In this document: piece by piece, positions 22,699 through 33,171 of the stretch
How positions within the stretch are numbered: position 1 is the stretch's first letter
Layout of the letters: each line of letters opens with the position of its first letter
Assembly (NCBI GenBank): GCA_030063045.1
Contig: JAQSEB010000090.1
Span: 1,116,001 to 1,180,000, forward strand
Length of the DNA: 64,000 nt
Direction of reading: 5' to 3'
Source of the DNA: Pratylenchus scribneri
Taxonomy: Eukaryota > Nematoda > Chromadorea > Rhabditida > Pratylenchidae
Notes under the pieces: model-generated
Databases searched by the model: none
Seen by the model: only the letters and a program-made list of their open reading frames with translations
What the model was told of the DNA's origin: nothing
Position numbers and translations under genes: made by a program

Positions 22699-24956
22699 TT
22701 AAAATCGTAATTTATGGTTCATTTCCGCCCCACTCGGCATCATCCCTCCAATAATTGCCGAATTTGTATTATTCAATTTGATGATCGTTTTCTTCTTTTC
22801 TTGTTGCTTTTGACGCCAACGAAGCAGCAGCCAATAGGCCAGAGCACAAGTAATACCGTCCAAGGAGCATAAGAAAATGCCAATTTCACCGGTGTAACGT
22901 GAATTTGGAATGCCACTAATCTGGAATAGAGATTGGTAAAAAATTATATCAAAAAATGTAGGAATGCTTAAGTGTCGAATGGCAATTCTGTCATAAAGCC
23001 AAGGGCACTGTAAATGGCAACTGCCAAAATTAAAGCAATTTGAGCCAATTGAAAATGACGCTTTTTGAAGAAATTGGCCATAGGGAAACGAAGCATCAAG
23101 CATCGCTCCAAAGTGAGCATGAATACGGCTGCCGGTGCTATCCCATAATAGACATAAGCCAACATGCCAGTCCAAAATAGAACCTAACAATTTTTAAATA
23201 TTCATTTGTTTAATTTTTCACATATATTTTTTCATCTCATAAATTATTTTTATGTTATTTGGAATTTAACTTCTAATTTTTTATTGTTTTTTTAAGTGAG
23301 CAAATTGGCAATCCATTTGAAATTTAAAAAAATAATAAATAATTTAAAAAAAGAAGCTAATTTTTTCAAATTCGACCAAATTTGGTGCCATTTTCTTCAT
23401 ATCAATTTTATAAGAACTGTTTATCTTTGTTTTATAGAGAATTATTAACTTTTTATTTGTTAAATTGAAGCATTACTTTTTATATTTTAAATGTTTATTA
23501 TTTAAAAAATTAATTCCAGTATATGTAGGACTAGGAATTAAGAAATGGTATTCTTCCCATTTTGATAGAACCAAATTTGCTGTTAAAATTGTTATTTATT
23601 TTCAAGAAATTTTTATTCGAATAAATTAATTTCACTCACTCAGTAAGTGTTTTTATTAACGCAATAAAAATTTTTAAAATTAATATTTAATAAAAAATAA
23701 AAGAATAACTTTTGTTGAAATTAAAAAAATATATCATTTTATTTAATTTCACACAAATTTTTGCGTCTCATTAAATTATTTTTATGTAATTGGAATTTAA
23801 TTTCTATTTTTTTTTGTTTTTTAATGAAATGAGCCACGATTTACATTCAATTGAAATTTAAAATAAAAATTAAAAAAATTAAAAATAATTAAAAATAAAT
23901 ATTATTGAAATAATAACAATTTATTTAATTTTTTTCACATATATTTTTGCATCTCATAAATTTTTTTTATGTTTTATAGAATTTAAATTCTAATTTTTGT
24001 TATTTTTATGAAATGAACGCGATCGGCATCATCCAATTGAAAGTTTAAAAAAATTAAAAATAATAAAAAATGATAAATATAAAGAAGCTAATTTTTGCAA
24101 ATTCCATAAAATTTGGTGCCATTTCTTATCCTTATTTTTTTGCATTGATAAATTTTTGTTCGTTGTTAAATTAAAAAGTTACTTTTGACATTTTTAATGT
24201 TTTTAGATATTTCAAAAAATTAATTCCGAAGTAAAACTAATAATTAGGAAATAATATTCCTATCTTGATGGAAACAAATTTACTGTTAAAAAATTCTGAA
24301 TCTGGATTATGAAGGTGCTTAAATAGATTCCTTTTTTACTTTCTAGTAATGCTAGCTAAACAAAATTTCACGAATATGGTTTGAAAAATTTTCTTCCTTT
24401 TTTAATATAATTAGTTAATTATTTTAAAAATTTTAAGCGGATTTTTGTTAATGCCTGAACTTGATTGTTTAAGTCTTATTGAGCTGTTGTTCTGATCCGA
24501 AGTCAAATTCATAAAGAAAATTCTTATCAAAATGGAAATTTACTCACCTGTGCTGAATATGGATTTAACTTATAAGTGCCTGGCAAATGCCAATTCCAGA
24601 CTCGATAAAAATGATAAGGCAAAGAAATCAATGAGCCAACAATTTGAGCACAAAAAAAGCAATTTTAATGCAGGCGAGAATTTGGCTCCATTAGGGAATG
24701 ATGAAAATGAACCGCAAAAAATGCCACCAAATTTTTTAGTCGGTGAAGAAAGCAACAAAAGAGCAACGAAAAGCAATAGGGAAAAGCATTGGGCAATGGC
24801 GCAAATGCAATTCTCGCCAAATTGGAGAAATGGCAAATATTCGGGTGGAGTGGAAGTGGATTTGAGGACAATGGATTCAGATTCGGAGGCAGCGGTTGAA
24901 GACATTTTTTGATCAAGGAGAAAATTCAGAATATTTTTAAATTCTACAAAAATCAA
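22699..24956 (-). pseudogene. Broken nematode chemoreceptor (7-TM GPCR)
   Basis: Minus-strand exon 1 ends at 24548 with a perfect donor GTGAGTA. Its last part reads SLPYHFYRVWNWHLPGTYK and joins in phase across a 1.36-kb intron to VLFWTGMLAYVYYGIAPAAV then LTLERCLMLRFP, a clear second and third membrane segment with the family ERC motif. Two faults are visible. In exon 1 the frame shifts by one base near the seven-T run at 24651-24660. In exon 2 the frame ends after ELPFDT while the rest (SIPTFFDIIFYQSL.. and NSRYTGEIGIFLCSLDG) continues in the next phase, with no GT donor between. The tail is basic. It looks like a recently dead receptor. Confidence 0.6.
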
Positions 24957-24980
24957 AAAAGCTGAAAATTACCTGTGAAT

Positions 24981-25352
24981 CAGGGCTGCCAGAATGTACC
25001 CCTACGGGGGGCATTTGCCCCCTTTTTGAGATTTTGCCTCCTTTTGTGCCCCCCAAGCCAAGATGCCCCCCAAATGCCCCCTTTTTAAAATTTTGTCATT
25101 TTTTCCCTTTTTTTATTATTTTTTGGTCTAATTTTTCACTGCGCGGCCATTTTTTGGTCTAATTTTTCGCTGCGCGGTAAATTTTTGGTCTAATTTTTCG
25201 CTGCGCGGCCATTATTGGCAAAAATTTTTGCATTTTTGGCACTTTTTAAAACTGCCCCCGATAATGCCCCCTATTATCATAAAAATGCCCCCCAAATGCC
25301 CCCTTTTTTTCACGAAATGCCCCCCAAACTGAAAAACCATCTGGCAGCCCTG
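24981..25352. mobile_element. hAT-like MITE, CAGGGCTGCCAG ends
   Basis: The left end CAGGGCTGCCAGA and right end CTGGCAGCCCTG are inverted repeats. CTGTGAAT flanks both sides (24973-24980 and 25353-25360), a perfect 8-bp duplication. Ends starting CAGGG with 8-bp duplications are typical of hAT. The interior is self-similar (CCCCC, ATGCCCCC repeats) and contains three CGCTGCGCGG words, shared with elements at 47.66 and 50.76 kb. Confidence 0.88.
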
Positions 25353-25360
25353 CTGTGAAT

Positions 25361-26700
25361 CAAAGGAAAAATTATTTGAAATTTGAGTATCAAAAACTAG
25401 AATATAATTCAAATAAATAACTCATTAAAAGACAAGTACATTTTTTCATCTTCCACTCTCAAAGAATACTATTTTTTAAATGAACATCACTCAGAAAAAT
25501 CAAATTTAAGTGTACGATCAAATTATTGTTAAAAATCTGTTACAAAATGGATTCATTTTTTTTAAATTTTGGACATAAACTAATGAGCATAAATATTCGT
25601 ATTGCAAAGAATGTTGGGCTAATAAAATGTAATACAATTCAAATTTTAAAACTTTAATTTTATTTTCTTTATAGGATTTATAAATAATGAAAAATACTAT
25701 TTTTGAGTATAAAATCTTATGATTAATTTAGGGGGAAAAATTAAGGTGTATGATTTTGGGATGTAGAATTGGTATAAAAATAATCGGAGTAAGTCAAATA
25801 TCAAATTTTTTCACAGTATTCGTAAAATATAAAAAATTGGATGAAAAAATATGCCAGATAATGGGAATATTATTTTCAAGAATATTAAGTACATTGTGAT
25901 CTTCAGTGAATATTATTAAAAAAAATATTATTTCGGTAATGTTTAAAAATGATCGGAAATTTCTGGCAAAAATGATGCCAAATTATTATTTATTACAGCA
26001 TGACCATTACTCCATTACATATGACATTCGCACCTCCCTCTGTGCACTTAAATGGATAGACTATTGAGTGAGCTTGAAGCATTGAAAACAAAATAAAATT
26101 AACAATTATTCCTTTTCTTCATAATGAATAAAATGTACTAAAATTTGTTATAGAATAAATGTGGAGGCAAATTAATGGCAAAAATCACAAGAATTTACCT
26201 TATTTAATTCTATATACTCTTAATTTAATTTTATTTTTGGGGTTTTGTGGAATAAAAAATAATTTAATTTTTTAAATATTTTGACAAGAATTTGTTAATT
26301 AATTTTCCATGAAAAAATTTTACCAGCGTACCGGAATTCAATTTTGTAATTTCCAAGAGAAGAAATTATTAAATAAAGTGGAGGAAAATTGTTTATCTAT
26401 GATAAATTTATTAAATTTATTTTTTTACTTACAATGCTGAATTTTATTTAAATGAATAGGAACAAAATTCTATGAATGGAACTTTTGGAAGTTGGAAGTG
26501 GAAATTTTATAAGGCGAAAATTGGAAATTAAAAACTGAAATTAAAAGAATAATAATAAATTATATTTAAAGCAAAATGTTTACGAATTGGTATTCTATTT
26601 ATATTTATGTATTGCTCCGCGGCATACAAAAATGATAATTATAGTGTAAAAATATTTTAAGTGCTAATTATTATGTGAAATATAAAGTTAAAAATTTATA
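25361..26700. other. Intergenic, nothing recognised
   Basis: Long AT-rich spacer with A/T runs. No reading frame with protein character and no clear inverted repeat was seen on either strand. Confidence 0.5.
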
Positions 26701-26704
26701 AAAA

Positions 26705-27050
26705 AAATTGGGGGGTTCAGTGGCTTCATTTGGTCAAGGGATCGGTCTTCGGTGCAAGCTGCATTTGTTGGGGCCATGGCTTTTTTGCCTCCATCCTCCA
26801 TGTATTATTTGGTGGGCCCCACCTCCACAAAGCCTTGAAGACTTTTTCCTCCCGGGCCCGGTCTTGATGGTCTCTTCCTTTTTTTTTTTTGTTTTTTTTT
26901 CTTTTTTTTTGATCTCCATGGCCCTGATGAGCTTGCGATGATTTGTTTGTCAACCCTGCCAGAGTCGACGTATCCTTTTGGTCCCGCAGCATTGCTGACC
27001 GCACTTGACCATCCGCCATGGAGCTATCCTTGCTCCCTGAACCCCACAGC
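26705..27050 (-). ncRNA. Structured Pol III-type ncRNA candidate, copy 1
   Basis: The predicted transcript starts near 27050 (GCTGTGGGGTTCAGGGAG) and ends at a T-run at 26701-26707. The two ends pair: GGGGTTCAG with CTGAACCCC, then GGTCAAG with CTTGACC. A hairpin GGAGC-AGCTCC follows the first arm. A TATA box and a 21-nt conserved block lie upstream at the same spacing as in copy 2 at 43.84 kb. Conservation between copies is strongest at the two ends; the middle differs and here holds a long A-rich run. The layout is that of snRNA-promoter, Pol III genes. I could not match it to U6, 7SL, RNase P/MRP, Y or spliced-leader RNA from memory. Confidence 0.6.
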
Positions 27051-27069
27051 AAATGAAAATGACCGATCG

Positions 27070-27129
27070 CTTATATAGAATGCAACTTTTCTTTCTGCAT
27101 ATTTTGTATGGGAAGCAGGCAATAGGATG
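27070..27129 (-). promoter_or_regulatory. PSE-like block and TATA box of ncRNA copy 1
   Basis: The TATA box CTATATAAG sits about 27 bp before the transcript start. Farther up, at 27109-27129, CCTATTGCCTGCTTCCCA and three flanking bases are identical to copy 2. The distance from block to start is the same in both copies (58-59 bp), as expected for a proximal sequence element. Confidence 0.6.
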
Positions 27130-28443
27130 GGAAAGGCAAAAGCAAAGGATCGCATTTATGCCTTGTCTTCCTCCTTTTCTCTCATTTCTCTATCTAATTC
27201 CTTTGAGATTCCATCTTTTAAATTAAAAGGCGAAATAAGTTGAATGGTTATGAATTAATTTAATTTATTTAAAATTGAAGAAATTAAAATAATGGAATAA
27301 AGAGAAATGGAAGCAAAATTAGTATAAATTTGCAGATTAATTATCAAAAAAAAATTATTCACTTATTAGAAAACTTATTTAAATTTAATAAAACTAAAAT
27401 TAATACATCAAAATTCATTAAAATATGCTCATTCAATGACTAAAATCTCATTTAAATATACTAAAATGACTCCAGTAGATTTTTAGTAAAATAATTTTCT
27501 GCTTCTACTCAATGAAAATAAAGTATAATATATTAATAAAATTCAAAGATTATTTGCAAGTTCAGCAGAAAATGTTCAACAACAATTTGTACTCTGCACT
27601 CTGCGGTGAAAATTGCAGTATATTTGGAATGAATTTTAATAAAAATTAATTAACTATCGTTTTTAGTGCTTTGTAAAATTTTAATTAACTGTTTTTTTTT
27701 TTTTGAATTTTGAGAATTCCATGATCTTCTACTTTTTTAACCTATTCTAAAATGGATGGAATTAAAGTAATCAAAAATATATACCCATTTTTTTTCTCAG
27801 TTAATTTCTGGAAATATTTTAAATTCCGAAAATAATTTTGAAAATGGCGAAAATAATATCTTAAATGGCGGATGTCTTTGATTTCTAAATCATAGGCCCA
27901 ATCGATAGATCTTGTAGAGGCAATCGTTTGATAATAATTCTGCTTAAGTTTAATCAATTTAAATTGTTTTTTAATCGAAAAAATGTGCAATTTCATATAA
28001 AATCCACTAATTCTTTGTTAGATCAAAAAATTCAAGGAAAATGGTAACAAATTTGCTAAACTTCTTATAGATAATATTAATTTTAACAATTCATTTAAGG
28101 CGTAAATTTCTTTTCACTGAAAAAATCCTCAATAATTTATTTTAATATACTGATAAAATTTTAAATTCCCTTTTTAGCAAATTAAATCATTCAAATAATT
28201 CCACATACCCCAGTTCCATGGACTAAGAAAGGTTTTAAAATTTAATTTGCAAAAAGAAGTGCAAAATGACAGCTGTAAAAAAGATAAATGGCATTCAAAG
28301 AAAAATTTGTATATTATGAACACATTTTACCTATATAATTAAATATGCACAATGGCATTTAGCCGATGAATTTAATTTCAAAGTAATGTAATTTTGTTTC
28401 GATGCATAGCAATTTTAATGTTGGCACAAAATTTTTATCAATA
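27130..28443. other. Intergenic, AT-rich
   Basis: The first 60 bp continue the similarity with the region upstream of ncRNA copy 2. Beyond that no gene or repeat is supported. Confidence 0.45.
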
Positions 28444-31400
28444 ATGGCATCGACGGCAGAAAATGCATTAAATCCGGTTGGTATTAAAATATTTTTTTAT
28501 TAAATAAAAATTTTTAATTATTTTTAATTTTAAATATTTATTTCGTAGCAATTTATAAATTATCAATAAATAAAAATTCATTTAAATTAATTTTAAATTC
28601 GATATGGCCATATAAAAATAATAGAACTATTATTACTTATAAAAAAGGAAAAAATATTTATTTCATTTATTAGAATTTTTTACTATTACATAAAAAAAAT
28701 TTTCAAGCAAATAATTATGAAATTTTAAAATAACCATAATTATTTTTTCCTGAAGATTTATTTGCTTTATGGAGAGGACCATCGTCTACATTTGGAATTA
28801 ATTTTGCCAGCTTTTGGCTATTTTCTGATCGCTTTAATTGGAATTCCATTAAATTTTAGTGTATGCTTTATCACCATAAAATATAGGTAAATGTTTAAAA
28901 AATATATTCATTACTTCTAAAAATCTTCATTTATATTTAATTGTAATTGAATGATTGTAAGTTTTTAATTAAAATAATTTAAAAAAAATTTTACAATTAT
29001 ATTTGAATATTTTAATACAAATTTCGAAGTAAAAATTGAAGAATTTATACTTGAAAATTCCTTATTTTATGATTTAAAAATGACGATTTTCCTAATTTTA
29101 AACTCCGATATATTTAAAATTACAAAAATTGAATTCACATTTCAAACACATAATTTTTTTGAAGAAAAAAATGCAAAACTTTTGGCTCTACTGCTGGAAT
29201 TCTAATTGCATTGTATTCTGGTTTTGAAATAATGCATCAAGCCAGCCACTTCATATTCTTTTACATTGCTGTCAGTGGCATAAATTTCATTCCGGTATCC
29301 AAGGCAATCTTCATTGAAGCTATTTCCGTATTCGGATTTTCTTCCTGCTGCATCAATATTTTATTATTGAGCCTTGATAGATTTTTTGCTGTGGCTTTTC
29401 CTATAAGGTATTTTTTTATTTTAAGATTAAAAAATATATCATATTTTGCTGATTTTCATGATAAGACAAATTTTTTAATTTGATAAAAATTGTTAAAATA
29501 AATTTTGGTAAAAAATTCATTTTGAAAAAATTAATCATATTATTGAGCTACTTTTTAAAACATTTCCTGTAAGCCCTATGCTAGCCCCAATTTAAACCAT
29601 GCCATTATCCTAAGTTCTATTAATGCAAACCAATAAATATTTTCTATTTGGTAAATGTAGTAAATTTTTGAATTTCCTTTTTTTCCAATATTTATTGAAA
29701 TATTTTTTTTGTATTAAAAATTATTAGATTCCTTGAAATTTTATAAATTTTAAAATTGTTTATTATAAAATTTTTCTAACCATTTTTTTGGTTTATTTTG
29801 CGAATTTTTAATAATTAATTTAATTTATTTAATTATTTTTAATAAATATTAATATCAAATTTAAATTTTATTTATACAAAGATATCGCCAATTGGACAAG
29901 CGGCACACAATTTTTTGCTATTTGATTTTCTTATTTTCCTATGTATTCTATATATTTTATTTTATGCTTCTCTCAAATCAAATGCAACCGGATTTGCCAG
30001 TTACTGGCTTCATCGGCGATTTATATACTTTAAGAATAAAAAGCTTCAAATGGAATATTTTAACCAGTATAATTATTGGTGCAACTGTATTTGTCTATTT
30101 GTTTGTTGCAATCATTGTTAAATGCACTACAGGTGAGGGAGTTATTCTATGTATTCAGATATTATGGTAAATAAATTTATTTTAATTCATTAATATAGTA
30201 AAAAATTGTGGATAGACATTTTTGGGGCGGCAACCGAATTCAGACATTGCTAAAATTTAATTTTTTTTTTCACAAAGATTATAATTAGAAATACCAAATT
30301 AAATCAGATAATCAAATAATCTTATTTCTTTTAAACATCATATAATATAATACCAGGAAAAGAATTTAGGTTTCCAAGATAATTATTTATTTTTTTGGCT
30401 AGCCGTATTTTGCGGACCCGCCATTTGCGGACGAAACAATGGTGCCGATGGCGGTAAAGTTGATATGGAATTGTTTATGACATTTTAGCCAAAAAATTAA
30501 CAACAAAATGACTTCAAAATCTTTAACCAAAATTGAGTATTCTCCGAGTTATGGCCAAAAAACCATTGTTTTTATTAAAATTGCGTTTTTGGGCCGTCTT
30601 TTGGCCATAACTCGGTGAATTTGCAACATTGGCAAATGCTTTTGATGTTATTTTGTAGCTAATTTTATGCCTAATAAAATGACATAAACAATTCCACATC
30701 AACTTTACCGCCTGCAGCATCAAACCATTTCGTATGCAAATTGACAGGTCTGCAAAAAGCGTAATACCATTTTTTTTAAACTAGGACTAATAAGGGTTAG
30801 GCATCGAAACATAGAGAAAATAGGGAAGTGAAATACCAGTGTCAGTAGTGTCTTTTTCGATCTAAAATGGTAAAAAATTTTTCATTTAATTACAATAAAA
30901 TTTTTTCTTTTATTGAACAGACACCACTTTTACTATAAATATATAGATCACAATTATTAAAATATTAACATATTCTTAAAAAGATGGGCAAATAAAAATT
31001 ATGTTTTTTAAATTATTTTAAAAAATAATTTTGGAAAAGCGCTTTAATAATTTTAGCACTAAAAAATTTCCTCACATATTTACAGATATCAGCGATGAAA
31101 TGATGCGTAAACTCTATCGTTCGTTGTCGATTATTGTATTTTTCAATATTGGCGGCTATTTCCTCTGCACCCTATTTCCCATATTATTTTTTATGGTTAA
31201 TATTTTTCGACTGGAATTCATTCAATTTTGGTTTATATTCAATTTCCTTGGATGGCTTCTGAATATTGCCTCAGCATCAAATGCCCCAATTTTATATTGT
31301 AACAGGTGGAAAATATCAATTTTCATAATTAAAAAAATTATAAAATTTTAATTATAAATGTTTTTCAAACCCAATTTTTTTCAATGGACTTTCACAAAAA

Positions 31401-31695
31401 ATTTTCCTAAAGTTTATAAAATTGACTTTTAAATAAATCACAATTTTCAGTTTAATTTAAAACTAAAATTGTATTTGCCATCAAACCGATTTAATACCAA
31501 AATCTTGGCCATAATTTATGTCCAAAAAATTTTCATTGAAATTAAATTTTTATAAACATAAATTATTTTAGTACCGATTATCGAGATGCATATCGAAAAG
31601 AGTTTCAGGCGATTTGTTGTAGACAAATAATAAAGGAAAATGCCAGCTTTATAAAAGTAGCACCAGCACAAATCCATGTAGAAACAACGATGTGA
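28444..31695 (+). CDS. Srsx-like nematode chemoreceptor (7-TM GPCR), complete
   Basis: Six exons join in phase: ATG 28444 (MASTAENALNP), about 28756-28886, 29165-29406, 29882-30131, 31084-31306 and 31572-31695. Landmarks in order are GIPLNFSVCFITIKYR (first segment), SGINFIPVSKAIFIEA, then LLLSLDRFFAVAFPIRYRQ at the end of segment three, PDLPVTGFIGD in a loop, IIIGATVFVYLFVAIIVK, and SNAPILYCNSTDYR in the last segment. The C-terminus is STDYRDAYRKEF plus a short tail. These features match the nematode Srsx class. It is likely expressed in sensory neurons (family knowledge). The fourth intron contains a foldback element. A second, incomplete member lies at 42.2-43.2 kb. Confidence 0.85.
30411..30764. 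mobile_element. Foldback element in Srsx intron
   Basis: The arms GGCGGTAAAGTTGATATGG (30450) and CCACATCAACTTTACCGCC (ending 30712) are near-perfect inverted repeats. Inner GTTATGGCCAAAA words are mirrored too, and outer arms TTTTGCGGACC/GGTCTGCAAAA extend the pairing. It is unrelated in sequence to the 15.55-kb family. Confidence 0.7.
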
Positions 31696-33171
31696 TTGAT
31701 ATTCTGTTCAGATAAATCAAATAAATATTTTTCATTGAATTTCCCAACACAGAATATAATATATTTAACTTCACAAATTGAAAATATGAAAAATAAATTT
31801 TCAATTTTATTTTTGGCAAATTTTTTTTTATAATTTATTGAAATTTATTGTAGAATTAATTTTTATAATCAAATTATATGCTTTTTTTGCAACACTCTAA
31901 ATCCCATTTTTTTAGTCAAATAAAATTAATAATATATATGATACAATGATTCAAGTATTTAGAATTATTATTCGCAAACGAATAAATTTTTAATCTTTCC
32001 AAATTAATGAATAATGAGATAAAGCATATTAATAGAAAGAAAGAATTTATCAGCTTTTATTTCCGTTAAACATATAAAATTGAAATAATTCAATAAGAAA
32101 AATTCTCCGTTGAGATTAATACATAATAATATGTGTGGTGTGACTATTTGGAAATAAAAAAACAAGCAAATTATTAATTTGTTGAAAGTGGTTTGGTGAT
32201 GATGAAATATTGTTGATTAAATGATAAAAATATGCACTATTTTAGATTATGAACATTTTCTATATATTTAAAATGAATTATTAATATACATAGTATCTAT
32301 CAATTCCTGAATAATAATAAAATAATCCGAAAAAATAAAAGAATTATATATAATAAAATGAATTTGCTGATGTGAATGGTGTTGGGTTAATATTGAGAAA
32401 AATGACAAAGAATTTTTAGAAATTTGAAATCATTTATATATTTAAAATGATTTATAAATGCAAACATTAATTCCTGAATAATAAAATAATCCGAAAAATG
32501 GAATAATAAAGATGAGATTTCAAAACAATCTTAATCAATTCGTCTGATTAACATATAGTAAAAAATAAGAAAAGATCAATGCAAGTCAACCCAATAAAAA
32601 TGAATAATTTTCCTTGGCGTTTTTGCCCAAATCATTTCAATCTCGACTCTTGAATAGCAATATAATTTTTTTTCCTTGTTCTCGATTAGAATATCATAAA
32701 AAAAATTAGAATATGCAAAATTTTAGAAATCAAAAATATTAATTTTTAAATTATCAAAATTTTTCCTGGGCTTAATCCAGAATATATAATTATTTCAATA
32801 AAAAAAGTAATACTGACATCACTTTTTCATATAATTTTTCTCACGGCTATAAATGGAGATTCGTCCAAATTGTTGAATCATCCTTAAAATAAATATATTA
32901 TTTTTAACTTTTCATCCAAATTTTCTTGCCCAATCATCATTTAATTCATTAAAAATACGTATTTTTATATTAATTCGTCCATCTATGACCAATCATCATT
33001 TTATAATTTTCATTTTATTTTTTTTTCCATCCATTTTACGATTAATCCATTTTAGGGTTTATATCAACAGACCTCCAATTTTTCATTTAATTAAATCAAA
33101 AATAATAATATAAATTAATTTCTTTTTTTTCAATCAAAAATATAATAATAAATTTAGATTCCCATCAAATG
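31696..33171. other. Intergenic with a local tandem duplication
   Basis: Around 32150-32520 a segment of roughly 190 bp is repeated (TATTTAAAATGA..., AATTCCTGAATAATA, AATAATCCGAAAAA). Otherwise AT-rich and without genes. Confidence 0.45.

Noticed and set aside
24532..24912. Plus-strand frame of 126 residues
   Set aside because: The opposite strand carries a receptor exon with a perfect donor that joins to the next exon in phase; the plus frame is its shadow.
26708..27052. Frames on both strands over ncRNA copy 1
   Set aside because: Not conserved in copies 2 and 3, while promoter, end pairing and terminator are.
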